A stretch of DNA of 64,000 nt, from contig NC_091971.1 of assembly GCF_036711975.1 (NCBI RefSeq), positions 20,777,501 to 20,841,500 on the forward strand. Direction: 5' to 3'. Origin of the DNA: Onthophagus taurus. Taxonomy: Eukaryota > Arthropoda > Insecta > Coleoptera > Scarabaeidae. Positions 1 through 10,500 of the stretch are shown one piece after another. The position numbers and the translations under genes are program-made. Each line of letters starts with the position of its first letter. Position 1 is the first letter of the stretch. Below the pieces are notes generated by a model. That model saw only the letters and a list, made by a program, of their open reading frames with translations. It did no database searches and was not told where the DNA came from.

Positions 1-1390
1 GATTTGGCTAAGGGATTTGATACTGTTGCTCATCTCATAATATACTGATTGCCAAATTGGATTTCTATGGTGTTAGAGAGGTGTTTCTTGATCTTGTCTG
101 TTCTTATTTATCTAATAGATGCTGCTATAAATCAATAATACAGTGATAGTCGCAATGTACCCTGTGGAGTGCCAATCAATCCTGGGTCTTTTCCTGATGT
201 GTATTAACGACTTACTCCTTCATAAATTTATGGACGCACAATTATTGTCGTACGTCGATGACACGTTTCTTCTGCTTTCCAAAGTTTCTACTTCTGCTAC
301 TAGACATATTATAGTCTTATAGTCTTTTATTAAGTACTGGCTGGATAATAACTATCTCTTCTTGAATCCCACAAAATCCTACTTTTTTACGTTCCAAACT
401 TACAATTACCCTCTAAATCTTAATGAGATTCGTGTTTATAATAGGGATTACATAACTGGTGGTCGTAATTGTTCTTGCTGTGGTATTATGAAGAGAGCGA
501 ACAGAACCAGGTATTTGGGACTTATAGTGGATGCCAACTTTAAATGGAATTTTCATATTGACTTGGTAGTTAAGAATATCCGCAGATTACTATCTTTATT
601 CTTAACGTTGAGAAATTGGCGGTATCTAAAACTCTTTTATTATTCTTTTGTTCAGTCGGTGCTTTGGTTTGTTAGCTTGTTAGGTTCATGTGCAAGTGGT
701 TCAGAAATCAATACTACGGATCTCATTATTCAGACCAAGCAGGTTTCCCAGTGATACTCTATTTGCGGAACCAAAGTTCTAACACTTAAACACCTTTATG
801 TTACTGCTATCTGTAGATGCATTTATAAAAATAAGTACTGTTTACCTATTGTGTTGCCAAACCATCTTTACTTTACCAGATCCAACATGTTGCAAAAATT
901 AAATGTTCCTGTGCGTAGGAAGGCTGTGATAGGCTAACTTTTCGTTCATAGTTCATAAAGTTTACTATCTTCTCTTAAACTACAATCTTCAACTGTTGCC
1001 TATACTACTATTTCTTCCTCCAAAGGTATTTTTGAAAAAGGTAAGAGATTTCATTTCGGGTACTACTTTACGTGAATTGTATTAAATTGTACGATCGTGA
1101 TTAGGTTAATTATTATTTTAGATTAGAGTTTCGTTTTCAGGGTGCTTGGACAAATTAGTTCTCCTTTAATATAATATAGTGTTTGCTGGACGATCAACAA
1201 GTGCTTTAACACTTAGATCGACCAGTAAACTAGTTAATAATGAAAATTAGTTGAAATTTGTGCCTTTGGATTTCAGTTTGTCTTAAAAAATTAGAAATCT
1301 TTTTTTTGTTTTTTTTTTATCTCTTTTCTGTACATTTATTTTGTGCTGTATTTTTGAATTAAATAAAAAAATAAAATAAAAATAAATTAA
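1..1390 (+). mobile_element. Decayed LINE, reverse transcriptase 3' half and A-rich tail
   Basis: Conceptual translation gives non-LTR reverse transcriptase pieces. There is a GVP..PG block near 165-185 (the GVPQGS loop), then the catalytic YVDD box near 250-265. From about 362 an open stretch of 130 codons carries the downstream thumb signature RTRYLGLIVDANFKWNFH. Frame changes and stops separate the blocks, so it is inactive. The region ends in an imperfect hairpin (about 1181-1233) and an A-rich run (1350-1390), as expected for a LINE 3' end. The 5' part lies outside the window. Clade not assigned. Confidence 0.75.
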
Positions 1391-1660
1391 ATGTCTTGTT
1401 TTTTCTGCTTCATCAGGAATTTTGGGATGCTGAAGTCTAGCATTCGTGCCACATTTTCAACAGTTGTTCGGTAGGTCTCCTCGAGCTTGGTCACCCACTC
1501 TTGGCCATTTCGAACAACACTTATAGTCGCATAAATCGTACCACATCAGATACAATTAGTTCCTCCCGTGTTGTTGAGCTTCTTATCTAATCTCCCAGGG
1601 TTGCTCCTTTAATCGTCCTTAGCGTTCTCATTTCGGTGGCATGCCGTAGTTTTAGTCATT
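1391..1660. other. No gene recognised; possible LINE C-terminal remnant on minus strand
   Basis: Between two LINE pieces. A minus-strand reading (around 1393-1510) gives a short peptide-like stretch with no motif I can place. No complete feature is supported. Confidence 0.3.
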
Positions 1661-1926
1661 TTAATCTGTGGGGGGTTTACCAGGTTTTGCTATCATTATT
1701 ATTTTAGCAACTTTCCATATATTTGGGAAGTATTTCTGTTTAAAAGCAGCATTAACTATGTGTAATAGTTTTGTAATCGTCCGTTTTGGTAGATGTTTCA
1801 ATGTTTCTCCATTAATTAAGTCATACCCTACTGATTTTTTTATATTTGGTTTTTGTATTTCATAATACAGTTCTTTCATTCTTACACATGGTATATTACT
1901 CTGCTGATCACTTTGAATCATGCTAG
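1661..1926 (-). mobile_element. Jockey-type LINE, N-terminal reverse transcriptase fragment
   Basis: An open minus-strand segment reads as the start of a Jockey-clade reverse transcriptase. It has the KKSVGYDLINGETLK block, where GYDLI(T/N)G is typical, then an F.AAFKQKYFPNIWK-like block and the KIIMIAKPGKPP motif. It stops where the polymerase should continue with the YRPISLL block. The following domain is found on the opposite strand from about 2045, so the element has been inverted or two copies are juxtaposed. Confidence 0.8.
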
Positions 1927-2044
1927 GAACATAGTTGCTGGATTGTCTGATGTAAAAGTTCGTTTCAGATGTTCAGCAAACAAATTCACTTTTTCTTGGT
2001 TGCTCTTAGCCCAATCTCTTTTACATAGAAGAAAAAGGCCTAAT

Positions 2045-2965
2045 ACCAACACATCAATTTGGGTTTCGGATTAAACATGCAACAATAGACCAAGTGCATA
2101 GAATAACAAATACTATCGAAATAGCAATGGAAGAAAATAAAGTCTGCTCTGCCGTATTTTTGGATGTTGCACAAGCTTTCGACAAAGTCTGGTTAGATGG
2201 TTTAAATTATAAACTAGACCAAATACTACCATCAACGTATAGTCAACTACTAAAATCGTATCTTTCTATTCTATCGATGTTTTAGAGTAAAATACGAAAA
2301 GGCTTATAAAAAGGCACTACATGAAATACAAGCCGGAGTTCCTCAAGGAAGTGTGCTTGACCCAACAATGTACTTACTCTACACATTCGACCTTCCTTAG
2401 ATACCAAAAACATTAACAGCTACATTTGCAGATGACGCAGCGATCTTTGCTGTTGCAGAAAATGAAGTAGTTGCAACAAATAAGTTACAATTGGCCTTAA
2501 GTTCAATAGAAAACTTGGCCAAACGATGGCTAATAAAATTAAATATAAATAAATCGACATACATAAACTTTACTTATAAGAAAGTCAACTATATCCCAGT
2601 ACACATAAATGGCAATGCAGTCCTTTACGCCGATACCGCAAAATATCTTGGTATGACGCTGGATGCCAAACTGGAAAGCTCACGTAAAAAAAAACGTGAG
2701 GAACTTGATATCAAATTTAGAAACGTATATTGGCATATTGGCTTTTTGGCAGAAAATCAACGTTATCACTAAGAAACAAGTTGCTAATATACAAGCAAGT
2801 ATTAAAACCAAAATGGTCATACCGAATCCAACTGTGGAGATTTGTCCTGCAAAACAAATACAAGTCTGATTCAAAGATTCCAAAACAAAGTACTAAGGTG
2901 CATAGTGAATGCACCTTGGTATATAAGAAACACTGACCTCCATTGCGATTTGGAAGTAGCATCGG
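2045..2965 (+). mobile_element. Jockey-type LINE, central and C-terminal reverse transcriptase
   Basis: Plus-strand reading resumes with HQFGFRIKHATIDQVHRI (2050-2105) and the AFLDVAQAFDKVW block carrying the first catalytic Asp. It continues with AGVPQGSVLDPTMYLLY (about 2333-2385), the FADDAAIF catalytic box (about 2428-2450), KYLGMTLDAKL and a tail with the LLIYKQVLKPKWSYRIQLW and NAPWYIRN blocks. Several frameshifts and an in-frame stop near 2400 show it is dead. It complements the minus-strand N-terminal piece at 1661-1926. Confidence 0.85.
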
Positions 2966-3109
2966 TGGCGCATCAAAGCCGTTCGATTTTGTTTAATTTT
3001 GTGTCAAAAATAAGTAGCTAATTAGTATGTATTTACTAGGTGTTATACAATTGTGTTAAGCATAATATAAAAAAAATCCGCCCTAGTTTCCCATGCGTAA
3101 GTTATTACC

Positions 3110-3400
3110 GGCCCCACTGCTATTTTGTAGATGCGGACTTTGCTCTCCTTAAACATATATTTGTTCCTCCATGCGATGTCTTAGATGTCCAAATATTCTG
3201 AAGCCTTTGTTGACTTGTGCCCTAACTTCCTGGTGGAAATTTCTGTAGGTAGAGATATCAACGCCCAGGTACTTACAGTGCAGGCTCTGTCTAATGGGGC
3301 GATCATTCATTGTCAATTCGCACCTGACAGGCTCTTTTGATATCACCATTGTTTCAGTCCCCTCCTCGGATATCTCCATGTTTAGTCTTTTCGCTGTGGT
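3110..3400 (-). mobile_element. LINE C-terminal fragment
   Basis: A 76-codon minus-strand stretch contains ETMVISKEPVRCEL, CKYLGVDIS and HQEVRAQVNKG. This is the thumb and connection region just after the catalytic box of another non-LTR reverse transcriptase. It differs from the Jockey copy next to it, so it is a separate family. Only this fragment is visible. It ends just upstream of the DH exon relic at 3723. Confidence 0.6.
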
Positions 3401-3722
3401 TTATTTAGCATTTGCTGCAAGTCGTTTCTAACACATTTTGGTTTGTAAATCTTTGGTTTCTTACATTCCACTCTAATGCCGTTGTCTTGGCATTGTTGCA
3501 CTCTAGCATAAAGTTGGATATTCTGAACGATAGAAGTCTAAGAGCGGTGCCCAAATTTTCTACCTCCTCTAAAGATTCAATGTGTGCTAAAGGTTGCGTT
3601 AGTTACATTTTATCAATTTTTATGTCATGCTGGTTTCTTATACGATTTTTTAATGTTTTAAAGTAATCAAGACTAGTTTTAATTAGAAAATTTTAATTTG
3701 TAATATTAATTTGTTTATTTTT

Positions 3723-3916
3723 AGGTGAGAAGAAAACAATTGGGCGACAGTTTCCGTTTAGTAGATCAACTCTTAACTCCATTTCAAAGATTAACAAGAT
3801 ACATTTTAATCCTTAGAAAACTTTTGCAACAACAAACAAACTCAGACAATAAAATTCTTATAGAATCGATAAATTACTTGGAAAGTATAGCAACTGAATT
3901 AAATTTATCGAGTTGA
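3723..3916 (+). pseudogene. Relic exon of a RhoGEF DH domain
   Basis: After an acceptor-like ...tttttag at 3719-3722 a 64-codon stretch aligns by eye with the exon at 6923-7261 of the intact RhoGEF gene downstream. RRKQLGDSF matches its ERQKQLNDKK, and LLTPFQRLTRYILILRKLL matches LLTPVQRTTRYKLLLESLL, the most conserved helix of Dbl-homology domains. It hits a stop after TELNLSS, before the DH end and before any PH domain, and no upstream DH exons are visible in 3400-3720. It is best read as the remains of a third tandem copy whose 5' exons were lost. A genuine 3' exon of a gene left of the window is less likely. Confidence 0.7.
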
Positions 3917-4528
3917 TAAGAAATTTTGTAAACATTTGTTAAATACTTGTTCAGTTAAGATGTGCCATCTGTGAATCGATAGATGGACGTTAAGAAATAT
4001 ATCTAGTCTTCTTATTATAGACACCTTGAAGTTTTTTGTTAAACTGTAATCTAGAAATGGACGGAAACGAGACGAGTTTGAATTTCAGAATTAACTTAAC
4101 TTAAATTTAATAAGAAGATATTATGTAGAGGTTATTTCTTTTCTATATAATTTATGATTGTGATTAAAGGAAATGTATTTAAATTTTCCTGTTTTTACTT
4201 TTTGTGTCTGACCTCATGAATGTCGTAACTGTTCGTAATTTGTATTCGAATCGAATCGGACCTAAACAAAAAAATACATTAATTAGTATTACACGAACGA
4301 TTCTCTTGAAAGGTAACAGTTACTTAAAAAAATAATGATAATCCGTTAACGTTTTTATTTTATTTATCATTAACCATTAAAGTAAATCTAAAGTACAAGT
4401 TAATTTAATAAATATAAGTACTACTTAAATCAACAGGAAGATAGACTATATTTAAATCTCACTTTAGTGATAATATAAACAAAGTAAGGAACGAATTTAG
4501 CAGATAATAAGAACGGATATGAATAAAT
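3917..4528. other. Intergenic, AT-rich, nothing recognised
   Basis: About 600 bases between the relic DH exon and the first exon of the RhoGEF gene. It would contain that gene's promoter and 5' UTR. I see no clear TATA or initiator element worth calling. Confidence 0.5.
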
Positions 4529-7500
4529 ATGAGTGTAACAAGTCGTGATAGTCGTCGTAAATCGTTTTCTGTCAGTGTATTAACTAATTTCTTTGAGTCT
4601 GGTGGTGTTCTTCAACATTTATTTAAAGGTAAGAATACAAACAATCAGAAACAAATTGATTTAAGCCAAACCCGTTTAATGAAATTCTCTGTAACGTAAT
4701 CTTATCAAAATTTTTATCTAAAATTCTATCTCCCTAAAATATTTGTCGTATTACTAGTATAAGTTAGCCGCGATGTGGAATGTGTTGTATTAAAAAAATC
4801 AAAAAAAATAGTTTACAATGAGTAATGTTAGCAAACTCAGTAAATCATTTGTGATAGAATCACTCAACGATAGTGGACATTCTTCGTCTACTTCCTGGAT
4901 GAAAAAAGATGAAGTTAAAAAGTTAAACGAGGAACACCTTGTTGCTGAAAGGAGGAAATTGTTTCAAAACTCTACAAACCCGATAGACTTAAATCCATCA
5001 AGTAAGTTCTTCTTTTTCATTTCTAAAGATGTTTTTGACAAAAATTAATTAATCTTATCTTTGGATTATTACTTAATTAAAAAAAATTATCAAAATTAAT
5101 GATAAATTGTAATTCTTATTTTTTAGACGGTCCTAAATATATTAAAAGCATGCCACCGACTAAATCAATTAATATGGTAGAAAAAAACAACTTTCAACAA
5201 CAAGAAGGTGTTATACGACATCGTCACTCTTATGAAGATATCCAAAAAACAAGAAAATCTGTTATGGACACGATCATCAAGTACATTGAGGGCGATGTTT
5301 CCGAGGATGATATCGAAGAAGATACTTCAATTGAAATTTCTCAAAATGAAATTGAAGAATGTGAAGATATGATGAAGGATATACAAAAAAGTTGGAGTCA
5401 TATTAATTTATTTGTTGATAATATCGATGAAGATGATAATGAAAATTTTTATGAAAATGAAAATGAAAGTTTGTACGGAAATATTAATGAAAACATTAAT
5501 GAAAATATTAATGACAATATTAATGACAATATTAATGAAAATTTTAATGAAAATATTAACGAAAATATTAATGAATGTATTAATAAAAACGTGGTCAATA
5601 TTGATGGTGTTAAAAATGATGTGGAAGAATGTGGTGATGAAGAAAATAAAGAAATATCAAATTGTATAAAAGAAATTCAAACAGATTTTAATAACCTTTA
5701 TGATTCTGCAAAAGAATTAGACCAAAATGAAAGGAAAGAATTAAATCTTAGAAGAAGTGTTAACTTTGTAAAAAGTAATCGTTCTTCGAGTAAACGTAGA
5801 AAAATGAAAAAGAAACCTGATAACATCGACAACGTCGTTTACCCATACGACAATAAAAACCAAGAAATATCATCACCTGAACCGACTCCAATTAATTCTT
5901 CAGATAACTCAATTTTAAATAACTTTTCTTTTGAAATAAACGATGATTTTTTTGGAAAAATGTTAGAACCAATCGATTTTATAGTAGAAACATACAATAA
6001 TAAAGAAGAAAACGTTCTTTATAAATTAATATTAAAACGAGAACCGATTTTGATTCCAAACGAAGTTTATAAAGATGAAAATCGGTTTTCTTGTGAATCA
6101 ACTTGTTCGAGTTCAAATTCGAATGTAAATTTAAACGATTCGGAAGATATTAAAATTCTTTTAAAAATTACTCAACCGGAAGATGATTTTAGAAATTTTG
6201 AGAGTGAAGATGAAGGATTGAATCAAAACGATTATGACGCACAAGTTTACGAAAATTTCTCAATCGAAAACGGAAACGTTAAGGAAAAAATAAATCATGC
6301 ATACGAAAATTGGACGGTTTGCGATAAGGATAATAACCAAAGAATTACGATTACTCACGAATCCGTTTTGAATGGTAAATTTTTGCAAGTACCCGGAGGA
6401 ATTCCACCTAAATTATTACCCTCACCGAAAAAACAACACATTATAGATGAATTGAAACAAACCGAATTAAAATTTTTGGATGGATTAGAATATGTTATTC
6501 ATGTAAGACATTTTTAGTGTTAAAAATTACGTTATTTTAATTATTATTTGTGTAGCAATATTTAAAACATTTTAAAAATCACCCAAATGTTAAACAAATC
6601 GGAATGGGTATTAGTCAAATATTTGGGAATATTGAAGACATTTTTGAAGCAAATCAAAAGTTTTATGAGAGACTACTACAATGTAATTATTCCGTTGAAA
6701 AAATTGCAAAATTATTTCTAGAAAGTGTATGTTCCCACATAAATTAAGTGCATTATTAATTACTTAAATATAAATTTTAGGAATACATATTTTTATTATC
6801 TTCTGATTACATGAGAAATAAATACAAAACTCAACATATTTACGAACAATACATAGGAGCTTTATCAGTAAAAAGAATTACACGCATTGAAATAATTTTT
6901 TTTAAATTTCCTTTTATTTTAGGAGCGTCAAAAACAATTAAACGATAAGAAAACTTGCGACAGTTATTTATTAACCCCAGTACAAAGAACGACTCGATAT
7001 AAACTTCTTTTAGAAAGTTTATTAAAAGATTTAAAGAAAAACGGTGAAGAAACGACTCTTTTAGAAAAAGCAATTGATTTTATCGACAAAAATATATCCG
7101 AAGCAAATCGGCTTTTAGCCATCGACTCAATTCGTAATTGTCCAATTAATTTAACAAATAAAGGTCCTCTTTTACTAAAAGATAGTTTCAATATTAAAAG
7201 AAAATATAGAAGTCTTATTTTCTTGTTTAAAGATGTCGTTGTATTCACAGTCGAAAGTAAAGTGAGTTTTTTCGTTTATTTTAGAAGAATAAAATTGTTA
7301 ACCTATTTTTTATTTTATGTTAAAGGCAAAACAAGATATTTTTGAATACAAAGATAGCATTTTGCTATCTGACCTATCGTTAAAACATCAAACCAATTCA
7401 AACGTTTTTACGCTTATTAATTTTCCAAAGAGTAAAATGGAAACGAATCGTTTTGAGGATAATACAAGTTTTGAAATAGAAGCGGTAAATAGTAAAACAT

Positions 7501-10500
7501 GCAATCTTTGGGTGAATAAAATTCGAGATATTTTATGGGTACAATTGAATAGTTATAAACGTAAGAATAATTGGAAACTAAATTATTATATTATTAACGT
7601 TTTTTTTTGTAGAAAACCGAAAAACTATGACAAATTTAACTCCAAGTCCTACAAATGAAAATAAAGGTAAATACTTTTGAAATAGTCATTAATACAGTAA
7701 AACCTGAATGTAACGGACCTCATCACAATGGATTTCGGATATAACAGACAAAATATTCTTAAGTCAATCTATCTATTTAATTTGATCATAGATAAAATCC
7801 AAGTGTGGTATTTCGCTAAGTTGCTCTATTCCATATTCATAGATAATCTTGGGTTATTCCCCTAATTGTCTATACGATATATAGATCAAGGACGGTAGTT
7901 CAAGTTTTAATTATTATTCAGCGTTATAATTCAGCTATTGTTGTATATTTTTCAGTAAATTAAAACTAGAACTAACACTAGACCGAGAACTAGAAATATT
8001 CGGGTTACGGATAAACCCGAATGTTTCTAGTTCTAGATCTACTGTTAGTTCAATAAAAATATACAACAATCTAGCGCTGAATAACAATAAAAAATACAAC
8101 TAACAGTAACATTAGAACTAGAAAATTCGTGTATAGCCATCATATGAGTCGTACGGCTAAACCCCAATATTTTTACTTTGCTAATTCAAAGTGTGAAATA
8201 GTAGTTGCCCATGCGTGACGTCACGAACGGGCCTTCGACCTGTACACTTATTCCCGGAATATAGCAGTCCTCTTAGATTCTTGGTATAAATAGATATAAA
8301 GTCACAATTAAAAAATTTTCATACAACGGACTTTCGGCTATAATGAACACCCCCTTCCCCGTATTAATCCGTTATATCGAGGTTTTAAGGTATTATCTTT
8401 TAAGTTAATTTTTGTGAAAAGAGTGATAACAAAAAATCACGAAATCTATTAATATGTAATCGTCAATAAATCGCTTGATAAAATCACTTTTAAAAAGAAA
8501 GTGCATTGTTATCTATGAAGATAACAAAAATATTAGGAAAGTACAGGTTGAGAAATCTATTTTGGCCGGTGACGGTCATATGCACTGTAACAAATAGTGT
8601 AACTAAAGGTGCGTACCCACCAAGAAACATATTAAAACATACAGGTACAGTTACACCATTTGCTCGTACAGAGCTCGAAAACATATCGCGAACAATTGGA
8701 TGTTGACGTCTACATAAAAACAAAATATTTATTTAGTATTGTTCGTCAAAATGTTCCAGTACGTTTTCGTATTTCATGAGAGAATATCACGCTTTAACGA
8801 AGCGGGCCAAACTCTTACCTGTGCTTTCTTTATTGTTATTAATACTCGATCTACACAGCAATAACGTCGTCACTACTAGCAAAGACGTCTTTTTCAAAAG
8901 AGAAGGCAAAGCACTAGTACTAACTTATTGACAGATTTAAGAATAGAAGATGGATGTGGATTTAGAAACTTTCATCGTATGTCCACAAGTGATTTTGAAC
9001 ATTTACTTAATTTAATGGGACCCAACATTTCAAAAAGGTACTAAGTACAGAAATGCAATTCCGCCACATGAAACGCCTGTAGTGTCATTACGACTTTTAG
9101 CTTTTACGATTTCCAGATTAGAAAAGGCCTTAAAAGCAAACTACGTGGCTCTATAGAGATCCTCTGTTACCAGACTTTTTCATTTTTTCGCTCTTTTTTC
9201 GTTTTCTGCCAATCAAATCATGATATTTTTCAATTAATTTTGAAACGTGTTCATTTGTCCATTGCATATCGAAAATGTTAATGGCAACAATTCGGCATCT
9301 ACACAAACTAAGTCAAATTCTCGGAAAGAGTGCACGAACTGCTCGCGATCTTCGTGAACATTTTGCAAACATACAGTGTCTTAATTAATTATCGTACCCG
9401 ACGTCATCATTGCAAGTATGCAACCAATATCACAGTATTGGTATTGCAATATGTAATTTACGTATTCGTGTATGTATTTCATATTGGGACCATGACTTAA
9501 TTAGTTAAAAGATTTAGAACTTTACCTAATAAAGACGAGACCAACGACAAGGTAATATATGGAGGGGAAGAGGGAAATCTACACTTTATGAAATTGCAGG
9601 CGGTGGAGAAGGAGGAGAGGGCTGCGGGGGGCGAGGAAATTACGGAGGATGAGTTAGGAACAATGTTGATGGGATTGAGGAGGGGAACGGCACCATGGGA
9701 GGATGGGGTAGAGAACGAGATATGGTTAGAGGTGACTGGAGGGGTAAGAAGGAAGCAGTTAAAGACGTTGAACATTGTGTGGAAGGGTTGCAACCCTTTC
9801 GAACGGTTGCATGATGGGTATAATATGCCCATTGTATAAGAAGGTAAGTAAGGGAGCAGTGGAGAGCTATAGGAGTAGCAGCCTACGCGACTCCTCGTAC
9901 AAGATTTATGCGACGATATTGTTGGAAAGGTTGGAGGAGGAAATTGAGATTGGGGGGATGTTGCCGGATGGACAGGCTGGTTTTAGGAAGGGTAGAGGGG
10001 CGATTGACAACGTGCAAATAGATAGAGAGTTGAATAAGTATGCCCTATTCATAGCTTTGAAGGCCGCTTTTGATAGGGTGGATAGAGAGAAGTTGTGGAA
10101 GAGATGGAAAGGAGGGGTGTCACGGAGCAGCTGAGGAAGAGGGTGAAAGGGATGTACAAGGAATCGACGGCTACAATTAGATAACGAAAACGATAAGCGA
10201 AGCTGCGGGGCTGATACTATGGAAAACCAATTTTTTTTCAACAACGTAATTTTATTTAAAACCACAAAAAAGTAACAATTAAAAATCAACGCGCTTCGAA
10301 GAACTGTTGTTCTGGAGCCCTCTTTGTGACGCGGCTTAGGAATGAACTGCTCGTCGCAGTGTCAAAGACCAACTGTAAACTACTGACTCTAACTGACTTC
10401 TCCGAGTCGATCCTGGTTCTTTTGTCCCCGGTGGAACATGCGAACGTGTTGTTTGCGATGTTGAGTCCCGGAACATCTTGGCGAAAGTTTTCTGGGAATA

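Noticed and set aside
5412..5669. Met/Lys/Ile-rich ORF in another frame
   Set aside because: It is the shadow of the 12-bp repeat coding region of the RhoGEF exon, without its own splice or motif support.
8490..8723. Opposing ORFs near the Harbinger left end
   Set aside because: They cross the terminal repeat and target duplication and have no motif.
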